Part shown: piece by piece, positions 17,709 to 26,607 of the stretch
Numbering within the stretch: the stretch's first letter is position 1
Layout of the letters: every line of letters begins with the position of its first letter
Assembly (NCBI RefSeq): GCF_003945385.1
Contig: NZ_AP018920.1
Coordinates: 3,410,001-3,474,000, forward strand
DNA from: Pseudonocardia autotrophica
GTDB taxonomy: Bacteria; Actinomycetota; Actinomycetes; Mycobacteriales; Pseudonocardiaceae
Direction of reading: 5' to 3'
Length of the DNA stretch: 64,000 nucleotides
Notes under the pieces: generated by a model
The model's input: the letters and a program-made list of their open reading frames with translations, nothing else
The model's database searches: none
What the model was told of the DNA's origin: nothing
Position numbers and translations under genes: made by a program

Positions 17709-18644
17709 TCAGGAGCGCGGGAGCAGGGTGCGCAGGTAGTCGCGGTTGGTGGCGCAGACGCCGAGCGAGTCGCCGCCGTACTGCTCCATCAGGAACGGGC
17801 CGCGGAATCCCAGCTCCACGGCGTCCCGCACGACCTGGCGGTAGTTGATGAGACCGAGCTCCATCGACGTCGGCGTGGAGCTGAACCAGGAGCCGTCACC
17901 GGCTTCGTCGCGGGCGTAGTTCTTGACGTGCCAGTAGTTGGCGTAGGGCAGCGTCTTGGCGTGCATCTCCCGCCAGTCCTCGATCGGCCGGTGCAGCCGG
18001 ACGAGGTTGCCGATGTCGGGATTGAGGCCCACGTTGTCGAGCCCGATCTCCTGGATCAGCTGCACGGCGGAGTCGGCGGTGCCGAGGTAGGTGTCCTCGT
18101 ACATCTCCAGCGCCATCGGCAGCCCGGCGTCCTGGGCGTGCTTGCCGAGCTCGCGCAGCCGGTCGACGGCGAACGCCCTGGTGTCGGCGTCGTCCGGGTC
18201 CTTCCAGCCGGGCGCGGTCCAGAACCAGAGCGCCCGCTTCTGGGCCTCGGAGAACGGGTGGTGCAGGCCGGTGGAGAACACGCTCATGCCCATCTCGGCG
18301 GCGGCGTCGACGGTGCGGTGCGCGTAGTCGAGGTTGCGGTCCTCCCGGCCGGGCTGCAGCACGCTCTGCCGCTGCACGTGCACCGAGATGATCGACACGC
18401 CGTGCCCCCCGGCGATCGAGAGCAGCTCGGCGCGGCGGCTCGGTTCCAGATCGGCCGGGCGGATGTGCGAGTCGGCCAGCTCCAGCTCGGTGAACCCGAG
18501 CGAGGCGACCTCGGCGAACAGCGCGTCCCAGCGCTCGGCGGGGGCGTCGTGCAGGGCGATCCCGTCCCGGCCGATCGGGGCGAAACCGTGCATGCACACG
18601 GCGATCGGCCAGGTGTCGGCGGTGAGATCGGGGCGAGCGGTCAC
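17709..18644 (-). CDS. Sugar phosphate isomerase/epimerase family TIM-barrel enzyme
   Basis: 311 residues of the xylose-isomerase-like (AP endonuclease 2) TIM barrel. Likely metal ligands are Glu of ALEMYEDTYLG, Asp of NPDIGN, His of WHVKNY and Glu of FLMEQYGGD. Members isomerise or epimerise sugars, and some decarboxylate 3-oxo sugar acids to ketoses. It is the first gene of the minus-strand group running to the MFS gene. GAGGAGCT precedes the GTG. A GntR palindrome (18685-18696) lies 40 nt upstream, overlapping a TAGGAT -10. Confidence 0.88.
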   Translation of the reverse strand: MTARPDLTADTWPIAVCMHGFAPIGRDGIALHDAPAERWDALFAEVASLGFTELELADSHIRPADLEPSRRAELLSIAGGHGVSIISVHVQRQSVLQPGREDRNLDYAHRTVDAAAEMGMSVFSTGLHHPFSEAQKRALWFWTAPGWKDPDDADTRAFAVDRLRELGKHAQDAGLPMALEMYEDTYLGTADSAVQLIQEIGLDNVGLNPDIGNLVRLHRPIEDWREMHAKTLPYANYWHVKNYARDEAGDGSWFSSTPTSMELGLINYRQVVRDAVELGFRGPFLMEQYGGDSLGVCATNRDYLRTLLPRS

Positions 18645-18684
18645 AGCAGCTCCTCGTTCGCAGCGGTGCGAGAATCTTTCAGAG

Positions 18685-18696
18685 ATCCTATAGGAT
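18685..18696. promoter_or_regulatory. GntR operator palindrome, copy 1
   Basis: ATCCTATAGGAT, a perfect 12-bp palindrome 40 nt upstream of the TIM-barrel gene. It contains TAGGAT on the minus strand in -10 position. An identical copy occurs at 21982-21993 ahead of the kinase gene. A GntR/FCD gene lies between the two units. Confidence 0.8.
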
Positions 18697-18741
18697 TGTC
18701 CGGCGACGTCAATCGGGTTGATGGTCCGGATAGGAGCCGGG

Positions 18742-19452
18742 TCAGTCCCCGCGTTCGAGACGCAGCGAGCGCTCCCGGACGTTCTGCAGGTGCCGGGTCA
18801 TGGCCTCGACCGGCGCGTCGATCTCGCCGGAGGCGAACGCCTCGACCACCGCGGCGTGCTCGGCGACCGCCTCCTCGACGTCCGGCACGCCGCGCAGCGC
18901 GGTCTGCCGCATCCGGTGCACCTGGGCCCCGAGCGTCTCGGACATGTCGAGCAGGTAGCGGTTGCCGCAGTGGTGCAGCACGACGGCGTGGAAGCCGGTG
19001 TCGGCGGCGAAGTACTCGGCGGTCAGCGGGAGATCGACCCGCCCCGCGTCGAGCGCCTCGGCCACCCGCTCACCGACCCGGGCGTGCTCGCGCTGTGCGC
19101 GCCGCAGCTCGTCGAGCAGCTCCGGGCCGGCCGGGGCTGCCATCCGGGTCGCGGTGGCCTCCAGCATCAGCCGGGCGTCGAAGAGCTCGGCCAGCTGCGG
19201 GGCACCCAGCGGCGGCGCGACCCGGTAGCCCTTCAGCGCCTCCCGGGTGACCAGGCCGGTGCGTTCGAGCTGGACCATCGCCTCCCGCACCGGGGTGGGG
19301 GAGACGGCCAGGTCGCGGGCGATGGTGTCGATCCCGAGCCGGGTGCCCGGTTCCAGGCCGCCGCTGAGCAGCAGCTCCAGGATCCGCTCGTAGACGTGGT
19401 CGCGCAGGCCGCGGCGCTCGATCCCGCCGCGCAGCCCCGGGGTGGCGCTCAT
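18742..19452 (-). CDS. GntR-family regulator with FCD domain
   Basis: 236 residues. A winged helix of GntR type occupies residues 10-75 (GIDTIARDLAVSPTPVREAMVQLERTGLV). An all-helical FCD effector domain follows (residues 85-225), with the metal-binding Asp and His residues expected in AADTGFHAVVLHHCGN and AEHAAVVEAF. It overlaps the TPI-like gene by 4 nt and is transcribed with the TPI-like and kinase genes. Its probable operators are the identical palindromes at 18685 and 21982, so it likely represses both units and its own. Confidence 0.92.
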   Translation of the reverse strand: MSATPGLRGGIERRGLRDHVYERILELLLSGGLEPGTRLGIDTIARDLAVSPTPVREAMVQLERTGLVTREALKGYRVAPPLGAPQLAELFDARLMLEATATRMAAPAGPELLDELRRAQREHARVGERVAEALDAGRVDLPLTAEYFAADTGFHAVVLHHCGNRYLLDMSETLGAQVHRMRQTALRGVPDVEEAVAEHAAVVEAFASGEIDAPVEAMTRHLQNVRERSLRLERGD

Positions 19453-20216
19453 CGGGCGTCCGCCGGGGTGGCGCCCAGCGCGAGCACCTCGTCGAGGATG
19501 ACCCCGAGCGCGGCCGGATCGTGCGCGAACCGGCCGAGGAACATCCCGTCGACGCCGTCGGCGATCCGCGGCAGCAGCCCGGGGCCCGCGCTGCCGCCGT
19601 AGATCACCTCGCCGCCGGGCCCGGCGGCGAGGTGCGCGCGCAGCGCGGATCCGATCTCCCGTACGTGCTCCGGCGGTGCCGGTTGCGGGGCGCCGATCGC
19701 CCACACCGGCTCGTAGGCCACCACCAGCCGGCCGCCGATCCCGGCGGCCCCGGCCGGCGCGAGCGCGCTGTCGATCTGGGCCCGCACCGCGTCCGCGGCG
19801 CGCTGCGGGGTGTCCCGCTCGGTCTCCCCGACGCACAACACCGGGGTGAGCCCGGTGCGCAGCGCGGCGAGCGTCTTCGCGGCGACGACGTCATCGTTCT
19901 CGCCGAAGTGCGCCCGCCGCTCGGCGTGCCCGACCTCGACCATCGTCGCGCCGACCTCGGCGAGCACCGGGCCGGTGACCTCGCCGGTCCACGGGCCGTC
20001 GTCGTGCTCGGCGATGTCCTGCGCGCCGATCGCGATCCCGGCCGGGCCGGCGATCCCGACGGCGGCCGGGATCGTCGGGAACTGCGGCATCGCGAACAGC
20101 CGGACGGCGCCGGAGGCGACGGCGTCGTGTCCGCGGGCGGTCGCCGCCGCGGCGCGCAGCCACTCCACGGTGCGCGCGTGCGAGAACCAGGTCTTGAAGC
20201 TGATGCCGATCAGCAC
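19449..20216 (-). CDS. Triose-phosphate-isomerase-like enzyme, probable tetrulose-phosphate isomerase
   Basis: 255 residues with the TPI fold. SFKTW replaces the NWKM start, VEVGHAERR resembles the TPI GHSERR region, AYEPVWAIG contains the catalytic Glu, and IYGGSAGPG is the phosphate-binding end. The central glycolytic TPI is normally elsewhere. TPI relatives next to a dihydroxyacetone-type kinase act on L-erythrulose 1-phosphate in tetritol and apionate pathways. GTG 20216 overlaps the end of the kinase gene by 7 nt, so kinase, isomerase and GntR form one unit. The precise substrate is inference. Confidence 0.88.
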   Translation of the reverse strand: MLIGISFKTWFSHARTVEWLRAAAATARGHDAVASGAVRLFAMPQFPTIPAAVGIAGPAGIAIGAQDIAEHDDGPWTGEVTGPVLAEVGATMVEVGHAERRAHFGENDDVVAAKTLAALRTGLTPVLCVGETERDTPQRAADAVRAQIDSALAPAGAAGIGGRLVVAYEPVWAIGAPQPAPPEHVREIGSALRAHLAAGPGGEVIYGGSAGPGLLPRIADGVDGMFLGRFAHDPAALGVILDEVLALGATPADAR

Positions 20217-21937
20217 GTGGGCTCCTCCCGCAACCGTTGCCCGACGGTCCGCACGACCAGCGCGAACGAGACCGCCCCGGGATCCGGGGTGCCGATGCTG
20301 CGGTCCCCGTGCGATCGTGCCCGGCCCAGTCCGGCGCGCAGCTCGCGGGTCCCCTCCGCGGCGTCGGTCGCGGCCCGGGCGGCGGTGTCCCAGGCGTCGG
20401 CCAGGGTGTCCCCGGCGACGGTCCGCTCGTCGAGGGTGCGGACGAACGGCACGATCGCGTCGACCATCGTCTTGTCCCCGACGGTGGCTCCACCGGCCTT
20501 CGTCACCGCCTGCTCGGCCGCCCGCACCGCGTCGGCGACGGCGCGGGTGTCCGGTGCGGTGTCGTCGCCCAGCGCGCCGCCGAGCGCGTCGAGTGCGGCC
20601 GCCCAGATCGCGCCGGAGGTGCCGCCGGCCCGGTCGCCCCAGGCGTCGGCGGCCCGGCGCAGCACGGTCCCGGCGCCGGCACCGCGGCCGGCCGCGTCGG
20701 CGGCGGCGTCCCGGGCGGCCCGTCCGCCGCGCTGCATGCCGATGCCGTGGTCGCCGTCCCCGGCGACCCGGTCCAGCCTGCCGAACTCCTCGGCGTGCGC
20801 GTCGAGCTCGCCGGCGACGTCGGCGAGTGCGGCGGCGATCCGCGCACCGCAGGCCCGCGACCGCGGGGTGGCGTCGCCGATCACGGCGGCGGCCGTCGCG
20901 GGTGCCGTGCCGGTCGCGGCGGATCGGGTGCGCTGCCCGTCGACCCTGCCGCGGCGGAACGCCGGGGTGTCGCAGGGTGCGGTCCAGAGCCGTTCCAGCT
21001 CGTCGTCCGGCCACAGCAGGGTGAGCGAGGCGCCGGCCATGTCGAAGCTGGTGCAGAACTCGCCGACCTCCGGATCGACGATCTCCAGGCCGGTCTCGGC
21101 GAGCAGCCGGTGCACCGTGCCGTAGACGACGAACAGCTCCTCGTACTTCACCGAGCCGAGCCCGTTGAGGATCGGCACCACCCGGGTCCCGGCGCCGTCC
21201 GGGATCTCCGCGAGCAGCGTGGAGACCAGCAGCTCGGCGAGCGCGGCGGCGGTCGGGACGTCGGTCTCGTCGATCCCGGGCTCGCCGTGGATGCCGAGGC
21301 CGACCGCCATCCGGTTCTCCGGGACCCGGAACAGCGGCTCGTCGGCGCCGGGCAGCGTGCACCCGTCGAACGCGACGCCGAGCGACCGGGTCCGGTCGTT
21401 GGTCAGCCGGGCGACCCGCTCGACACCGTCGAGGTCGTAGCCGGCCGCGCAGGCCGCACCGGCGACCTTGAACACGGTGAGGTCACCGGCGATCCCACGG
21501 CGGTCGGCGCGCCGGTCGGCGGTCGCGCTCGACACGTCGTCGGTGACGACGACGGTCCGGCAGTCCACGCCGTCGGCGCGCAACCGCTCCTGGGCGGCGT
21601 CGAAGTTGAGCACGTCACCCGCGTAGTTGCCGTAGGACAGCAGCACGCCGCGACCCTGATCGGCCTCCGCGGCGACCGAGTGCACCTGCTGGGTGGACGG
21701 CGAGGCGAAGATGTTGCCCATCGCGGCGCCGTGCGCCAGCCCCGGCCCGACCAGCCCGGCGAACGCCGGGTAGTGCCCGGATCCGCCGCCGACCACCAGC
21801 GACACGGTCGGCTCGGCGTCGGCGGTGCTGCGGACCACCCCGCCGGGATGGGCGCGCACCCAGCGGGCGGACGCGGCGGCGAAGCCGGCCGTCATCTCGG
21901 CGCCGAAGTCGTCGGGGTCGTTGAACAGGCGCGTCAT
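20210..21937 (-). CDS. Dihydroxyacetone-kinase-family protein (DhaK-DhaL fusion), probable erythrulose kinase
   Basis: 575 residues. The N-terminal DhaK domain (1-330) contains VVGGGSGHYPAFAGLVG and ILNGLGSVKYEELF. The C-terminal DhaL domain (370-575) contains the nucleotide-binding VAGDGDHGIGMQRG and GGTSGAIWAAALDALGG. Fused DhaK-DhaL proteins are ATP-dependent kinases of dihydroxyacetone, glyceraldehyde or erythrulose. The usual substrate histidine (equivalent of E. coli His218) should be in the DhaK half; GIHGEPG is present. Pairing with a TPI-like isomerase points to a tetrulose. A GntR palindrome lies 45 nt upstream. Confidence 0.9.
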   Translation of the reverse strand: MTRLFNDPDDFGAEMTAGFAAASARWVRAHPGGVVRSTADAEPTVSLVVGGGSGHYPAFAGLVGPGLAHGAAMGNIFASPSTQQVHSVAAEADQGRGVLLSYGNYAGDVLNFDAAQERLRADGVDCRTVVVTDDVSSATADRRADRRGIAGDLTVFKVAGAACAAGYDLDGVERVARLTNDRTRSLGVAFDGCTLPGADEPLFRVPENRMAVGLGIHGEPGIDETDVPTAAALAELLVSTLLAEIPDGAGTRVVPILNGLGSVKYEELFVVYGTVHRLLAETGLEIVDPEVGEFCTSFDMAGASLTLLWPDDELERLWTAPCDTPAFRRGRVDGQRTRSAATGTAPATAAAVIGDATPRSRACGARIAAALADVAGELDAHAEEFGRLDRVAGDGDHGIGMQRGGRAARDAAADAAGRGAGAGTVLRRAADAWGDRAGGTSGAIWAAALDALGGALGDDTAPDTRAVADAVRAAEQAVTKAGGATVGDKTMVDAIVPFVRTLDERTVAGDTLADAWDTAARAATDAAEGTRELRAGLGRARSHGDRSIGTPDPGAVSFALVVRTVGQRLREEPTC

Positions 21938-21981
21938 CGCGGTCCCATCGTCGAGCGGATCGGGTCCAGTGGCCGCCGGGA

Positions 21982-21993
21982 ATCCTATAGGAT
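21982..21993. promoter_or_regulatory. GntR operator palindrome, copy 2
   Basis: ATCCTATAGGAT, identical to 18685-18696, 45 nt upstream of the kinase ATG. On the minus strand TAGGAT is a good -10, so binding would block the promoter. Its right edge touches a possible upstream ATG for moxR at 21992. Confidence 0.8.
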
Positions 21994-22057
21994 GTGGGAA
22001 GCCCGGGCGGGGTGCTCCTTCACCGGCGTCACACGGGCACCGCGATCGAATGCCACG

Positions 22058-23104
22058 GTGAGCACGAGTCCGTCGAACGACACCCCCGCGTCCGGCTCCC
22101 CGAGCACACCCGCACATGACGCCGAGCGGCTCGAGCGCGCGGTACTCGAGGTCAAGCGGGTGATCGTCGGACAGGACCGGCTGGTCGAGCGGATGCTCGT
22201 GGGCCTGCTCGCCAAGGGGCATCTGCTGCTCGAGGGCGTCCCCGGCGTCGCGAAGACGCTCGCCGTGGAGACGTTCGCGCGGGTCGTCGGCGGCAGCTTC
22301 GCCCGCCTGCAGTTCACCCCCGACCTGGTCCCCGCCGACATCCTCGGCACCCGGATCTACCGGCAGGGCCGGGAGGAGTTCGACGTCGAGCTCGGCCCGA
22401 TCGTGGCCAACTTCGTGCTCGCCGACGAGATCAACCGGGCGCCCGCCAAGGTGCAGTCCGCGATGCTCGAGGTGATGGCCGAGCGGAAGCTCTCGCTGGC
22501 CGGCCGGGACCACCCGATGCCCGATCCGTTCCTGGTGCTCGCCACCCAGAACCCGATCGAGAACGAGGGCGTCTACCCGCTCCCCGAGGCGCAGCGCGAC
22601 CGCTTCCTGTTCAAGCTCCTCATCGAGTACCCGGGCGTCGAGGAGGAGCGCGAGATCATCTACCGGATGGGCTCCGAGCCGCCCACCGCCACCCAGGTGC
22701 TCACCCCGGCCGAGCTGGTCCGCCTGCAGCGCACCGCCGCCGGCGTCTTCGTGCACCACGCGCTGGTCGACTACGTGGTGCGGCTGGTCGTCGCGACCCG
22801 GCTCCCGGACGAGCACGGCCTGTCCGACGTCGCGTCCTGGATCGCCTACGGCGCCTCGCCCCGCGCCTCGCTGGGGATCGTCTCCGGCGCCCGTGCGCTG
22901 GCACTGGTCCGCGGCCGTGACTACGTGCTCCCGCAGGACGTGCTGGAGGTCGCCCCGGACGTGCTGCGGCACCGGCTGGTGCTGTCCTACGACGCCGTCG
23001 CCGATCAGGTGCCGGTGGATCACATCGTCTCCCGGGTCCTGCAGACCGTGCCGTTGCCGCAGGTCAGCGCCCGGCCCAGCGCGGCGGGCCAGGGGCCGGC
23101 GTGA
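22058..23104 (+). CDS. MoxR-family AAA+ ATPase
   Basis: 348 residues. Walker A is EGVPGVAKT, Walker B is VLADEINRAPAKVQSAMLE and sensor 1 is VLATQNPIENEG, followed by the MoxR C-terminal helical lid. MoxR ATPases work as chaperones with VWA and DUF58 partners, which follow directly. GTG 22058 is preferred; an ATG at 21992 would add a basic, non-homologous leader overlapping the GntR operator. Equivalent to moxR1 (Rv1479) by context. The stop overlaps the next start. Confidence 0.92.
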   Translation: MSTSPSNDTPASGSPSTPAHDAERLERAVLEVKRVIVGQDRLVERMLVGLLAKGHLLLEGVPGVAKTLAVETFARVVGGSFARLQFTPDLVPADILGTRIYRQGREEFDVELGPIVANFVLADEINRAPAKVQSAMLEVMAERKLSLAGRDHPMPDPFLVLATQNPIENEGVYPLPEAQRDRFLFKLLIEYPGVEEEREIIYRMGSEPPTATQVLTPAELVRLQRTAAGVFVHHALVDYVVRLVVATRLPDEHGLSDVASWIAYGASPRASLGIVSGARALALVRGRDYVLPQDVLEVAPDVLRHRLVLSYDAVADQVPVDHIVSRVLQTVPLPQVSARPSAAGQGPA

Positions 23105-24024
23105 CGGCAGGCCCCGACGGTGGGCAGGCCCGGCTGGAGGCGTCGCTGCGCACGCTGGAGCTGACCGTCCGCCGCCGGCTGGACGGGCTGTTGCAGGGCA
23201 ACCACTCCGGGCTGCTGCCGGGCCCCGGCGGTGAGCCGGGAGACGCGCGCCCCTATCAGCCGGGTGACGACGTCCGGCGGATGGACTGGTCGGTCACCGC
23301 CCGCACCACCGCACCGCACGTGCGGGACACCGTCGCCGATCGCGAGCTGGAGACCTGGGCGGCCGTCGATCTGTCCCGCAGCCTGGACTTCGGCACCGCG
23401 GACACCGACAAGCGCTACCTGGTGCTGGCCGCGCTGACCGCGGTCGCGCAGCTGACCGCGGGCGGCGGGAACCGGCTCGGGGCCGTCGTCAGCAACGGAT
23501 CCGACGTGGTGCGGCTGCCCGCCCGCGGCGGTCTGGTGCACGCCCGCGGCCTGGTCCGGCGGGTCGCGACGACCCCCACCGCGCCGGAGGGCGTGCGCGG
23601 CGATCTCGGTGCCGTGCTGGATCAGCTGCGCCGCCCGCCGCGCCGCCGCGGCCTGGTCGCGGTGCTGTCGGACTTCCTCGGTGAGCCGGTGTGGGAGCGG
23701 TCGCTGCGCGCACTGTCCGGCCGGCACGATCTGCTCGCGATCGAGGTGGTCGATCCGCGCGAGCTGGAGCTGCCCGACGTCGGCACCGTGGTGCTGGCCG
23801 ATCCGGAGACCGGCCGGCAGCGCGAGGTCGCGACGACGCCGCTGCTGCGCCGGGAGTTCGCCGCCGCCGCGTCGGCGCACCGGGACCGGGTCGCCGACGT
23901 ACTGCGCCGCTGCGGCGCCGCGCACCTGACGCTGCGCACCGACCGCGACTGGGTCGCCGACATCGTCCGCTTCGCGGTCGCCCGCAGGCACGCCTGGGCA
24001 GGTGCCGGGAGGTCGTCGGCATGA
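23101..24024 (+). CDS. DUF58 domain protein
   Basis: 307 residues. The signature GPGGEPGDARPYQPGDDVRRMDWSVTAR lies near residues 40-65, and a VWA-like fold follows (ETWAAVDLSRSLDFGT). It has no membrane segment. DUF58 proteins are encoded with MoxR ATPases and VWA proteins and are thought to help assemble or activate envelope enzymes. It overlaps moxR and the VWA gene by 4 nt each, so the three are coupled. Equivalent to Rv1480 by position. Confidence 0.92.
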   Translation: MTAGPDGGQARLEASLRTLELTVRRRLDGLLQGNHSGLLPGPGGEPGDARPYQPGDDVRRMDWSVTARTTAPHVRDTVADRELETWAAVDLSRSLDFGTADTDKRYLVLAALTAVAQLTAGGGNRLGAVVSNGSDVVRLPARGGLVHARGLVRRVATTPTAPEGVRGDLGAVLDQLRRPPRRRGLVAVLSDFLGEPVWERSLRALSGRHDLLAIEVVDPRELELPDVGTVVLADPETGRQREVATTPLLRREFAAAASAHRDRVADVLRRCGAAHLTLRTDRDWVADIVRFAVARRHAWAGAGRSSA

Positions 24025-25010
24025 GGTTCGCGACCCCCTGGTGGCTGCTCGGGCTGCTGGTCGTCGCCGCGCTGGTGGCCGGGTACGTGTGGTTGCTGCG
24101 CCGGCGCCGCAGCGATGTCGTCCGGTTCACCAACCTGGAGCTGCTGGAGACGGTCGCCCCGCGCCGGCCCGGCCGCTGGCGGCATCTCCCCGCGATCGCG
24201 ATGATCACCGCCCTGGCCGTGCTGACGGTGGCGCTGGCCGGGCCACAGGCGATGGCGAAGGTCCCGCGCAACCGGGCGACGGTGATGCTGGTGATCGACG
24301 TGTCGCTGTCGATGAAGGCGACCGACGTGGCCCCGACCCGGCTGGCCGCCGCACAGTCGGCGGCCAAGCAGTTCGCCGACCAGCTCACCCCCGGCGTCAA
24401 CCTGGGGCTGATCTCGTTCGCCGGGACGGCCGCGGTGCTGGTCTCGCCGACCACCGAGCGGCCGGCCGTGAAGAACGGCGTCGACAACCTGCAGCTCGCC
24501 GAGTCGACGGCCACCGGGGAGGCGATCTTCACCGCGATGCAGGCGATCGACACGTTCTCCCGGTCGCTGGAGGGCGGCCCGGACGCCGAGGGCGTCCCAC
24601 CGCCGGCCCGGATCGTGCTGCTCTCGGACGGGACCCAGACCGTTCCCGGGCCGGACGGGGAGAACGAGCCGCGCGGCTCCTTCACCGCAGCCGCGGAGGC
24701 CGCCGAGCGCGGCATCCCGGTCTCGACGATCTCGTTCGGCACCAGCTACGGCACGATCGAACTGGACGGCGGCCGCACCCCGGTGGCCGTCGACGACGCC
24801 TCGATGGAACGCATCGCGCAGCTCTCCGGTGGCCGGTTCTTCACCGCGGCGACCGAGTCCGAGCTGCGCGCGGTGTACTCCGACCTGTCCGAGGAGCTCG
24901 GTTACGAGGAGCGCGAGGTCGACGCCAGCCGGCCGTGGCTGATCGGCGGGTTCGCGCTGCTGATCGGCGGGCTCGCGGCCGGGATCCTGCTCGGCAGGCG
25001 GTTGCCGTGA
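24021..25010 (+). CDS. VWA domain (BatA-like) membrane protein
   Basis: 329 residues. Two N-terminal membrane helices flank a basic loop, then a von Willebrand A domain with the metal-ion-dependent adhesion motif DVSLSM and a later ATDVAPTR segment. A C-terminal helix (LIGGFALLIGGLAAGILLG) ends the protein. The topology fits a BatA-like protein with the VWA domain on the outer face. Third gene of the moxR operon, equivalent to Rv1481. Confidence 0.92.
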   Translation: MRFATPWWLLGLLVVAALVAGYVWLLRRRRSDVVRFTNLELLETVAPRRPGRWRHLPAIAMITALAVLTVALAGPQAMAKVPRNRATVMLVIDVSLSMKATDVAPTRLAAAQSAAKQFADQLTPGVNLGLISFAGTAAVLVSPTTERPAVKNGVDNLQLAESTATGEAIFTAMQAIDTFSRSLEGGPDAEGVPPPARIVLLSDGTQTVPGPDGENEPRGSFTAAAEAAERGIPVSTISFGTSYGTIELDGGRTPVAVDDASMERIAQLSGGRFFTAATESELRAVYSDLSEELGYEEREVDASRPWLIGGFALLIGGLAAGILLGRRLP

Positions 25011-25054
25011 GCAGCGTCGCCGTGCGCGCGCGGCGGTACCGGTCGGTAGTGCGT

Positions 25055-25060
25055 TAGGTT
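25055..25060 (+). promoter_or_regulatory. -10 element for fabG-inhA-hemH
   Basis: TAGGTT ending 8 nt before the GTG of fabG; no ribosome binding site is visible. This probably starts the fabG-inhA-hemH transcript separately from the moxR operon, with little or no leader. Confidence 0.5.
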
Positions 25061-25068
25061 CACGTCCC

Positions 25069-25779
25069 GTGGGACGCAGTGTGCTCGTGACCGGAGGAAA
25101 CCGCGGCATCGGCCTGGCGATCGCGACGGCGTTCGCGGCCCAGGGGGACCAGGTGGCGGTGACCTATCGCTCCGGGAAGGACGGCCTGCCCGACGATCTG
25201 CTGCCGGTGCACTGCGATGTCACCGACGCCGACTCGGTGGACGCCGCCTTCACCGAGGTCGAGGCCGCGCACGGCCCGGTAGAGGTGCTGGTGTCGAACG
25301 CCGGGATCACCGACGACGGCCTGCTCATGCGGATGGCGGAGGACTCCTTCACCAAGGTCGTCGACGCCAACCTGACCGCCGCCTACCGGGTCGCGAAGCG
25401 GGCCTCGCGCGGGATGCTCAAGGCGAAGAAGGGCCGGATGATCTTCGTGTCGTCGGTGGTCGGGCTGTCCGGCTCCGCCGGGCAGGTCAACTACGCGGCC
25501 TCGAAGTCCGGGCTGGTCGGCCTGGCCCGCTCGGTCGCCCGCGAGCTCGGCAGCCGCGGCATCACCGCGAACGTCGTGGCCCCCGGGTTCGTCGACACCG
25601 ACATGACCCGCGCACTCGGCGAGAAGCGCCGTGCCGAGATCCTCGGGACCATCCCGCTCGCCCGCTACGCCGACCCGGACGAGGTCGCGTCCGTGGTCAC
25701 CTTCCTCGCCTCGCCCGGCGCCGGGTACGTCACCGGGGCCGTGGTCCCGGTCGACGGCGGCCTCGGCATGGGGCACTAG
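25069..25779 (+). CDS. fabG1: 3-oxoacyl-ACP reductase FabG (MabA type)
   Basis: 236 residues, classical NADPH-dependent SDR of fatty acid synthase II. It has GGNRGIGLAIA for cofactor, Ser in VSSVVGLSGS, Tyr and Lys in YAASKSGLVG, and the C-terminal VVPVDGGLGMGH. It reduces 3-oxoacyl-ACP in chain elongation. Order fabG-inhA-ferrochelatase is the conserved mycobacterial arrangement, which supports the symbol. GTG start, probably leaderless. The gap to inhA is 44 nt and carries its ribosome binding site. Confidence 0.93.
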   Translation: MGRSVLVTGGNRGIGLAIATAFAAQGDQVAVTYRSGKDGLPDDLLPVHCDVTDADSVDAAFTEVEAAHGPVEVLVSNAGITDDGLLMRMAEDSFTKVVDANLTAAYRVAKRASRGMLKAKKGRMIFVSSVVGLSGSAGQVNYAASKSGLVGLARSVARELGSRGITANVVAPGFVDTDMTRALGEKRRAEILGTIPLARYADPDEVASVVTFLASPGAGYVTGAVVPVDGGLGMGH

Positions 25780-25823
25780 CACGTGGGTCACCACCACCTG
25801 CTCCACACTCCCGAAAGGACGTC

Positions 25824-26600
25824 ATGGGACTGCTCGACGGCAAGCGGCTGCTGATCACCGGTGTGATCACCGATGCCTCGCTGGCCTTCCACGCCGCCAA
25901 GATCGCTCAGGAGCAGGGCGCCGAGGTGGTGCTCACCGGGTACGGCCGGATGCGGCTGGTCGAGCGGATCGCGCAGCGGCTGCCCAAGCCCGCCCCGGTC
26001 GTCGAGCTGGACGTGTCGGACGCCGATCAGCTGGCCACCCTGGTCGAGCGGATCACGCCGCACCTGGGCGACGAGCCGCGCCTGGACGGCGTGCTGCACT
26101 CGATCGGCTTCGCCCCGCCCGGTGCGCTCGGCGAGGGCGCCTTCCTGAAGGCGGAGTGGGAGGACGTCGCCACCACCATCCAGGTGAGCGCGTACTCGCT
26201 GAAGTCCCTGGCGGTGGCGTGCAAGCCGCTGCTCGGACCGGGCAGCTCGATCGTCGGGATGGACTTCGACAACCGGCAGGCCTGGCCCGCCTACGACTGG
26301 ATGGGCGTCGCGAAGTCGGCGCTCGAGTCGGTCACCCGGTACCTGGCCCGTGACCTCGGGCCGGACGGCATCCGGGTGAACCTGGTCGCGGCCGGCCCGG
26401 TGAAGACGATGGCCGCCAAGTCGATCCCGGGCTTCGGCGCGTTCGAGGACGTCTGGGACAAGCGCGCCCCGCTCGGCTGGGACATGAACGACCCGGTACC
26501 GGTCGCGAAGACCGTCTGCGCGGTGCTGTCCGACTGGCTGCCCACCACCACCGGCTCGATGGTCATGGCGGACGGCGGCGTGCACGCCGTGGGTGTCTAA
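25824..26600 (+). CDS. inhA: NADH-dependent enoyl-ACP reductase InhA
   Basis: 258 residues. It starts [22 protein letters not shown], very close to the mycobacterial InhA start, with the FabI-type cofactor motif. SIGFAPP is the substrate loop region, and Tyr and Lys of [11 protein letters not shown] match InhA Tyr158 and Lys165. It catalyses the last reduction in each FAS-II cycle and is the isoniazid/triclosan target family. A GAAAGGA ribosome binding site precedes the ATG. A functional FAS-II with InhA is typical of actinobacteria related to mycobacteria. Confidence 0.95.
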   Translation: MGLLDGKRLLITGVITDASLAFHAAKIAQEQGAEVVLTGYGRMRLVERIAQRLPKPAPVVELDVSDADQLATLVERITPHLGDEPRLDGVLHSIGFAPPGALGEGAFLKAEWEDVATTIQVSAYSLKSLAVACKPLLGPGSSIVGMDFDNRQAWPAYDWMGVAKSALESVTRYLARDLGPDGIRVNLVAAGPVKTMAAKSIPGFGAFEDVWDKRAPLGWDMNDPVPVAKTVCAVLSDWLPTTTGSMVMADGGVHAVGV

Positions 26601-26607
26601 TCGGGGG

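Noticed and set aside
19449..20216. Glycolytic triose-phosphate isomerase (tpiA)
   Set aside because: The start and active-loop motifs diverge (SFKTW, GHAERR) and the gene lies in a GntR-controlled catabolic unit with a DhaK-DhaL kinase.
21992..22057. Longer MoxR start at ATG 21992
   Set aside because: Adds 22 basic, non-homologous residues and overlaps the GntR palindrome; GTG 22058 fits the family start.
20210..23023. 937-codon minus-strand frame extending over moxR
   Set aside because: Only the 20210-21937 part (kinase) is real; the remainder is antisense to a clear MoxR ATPase.
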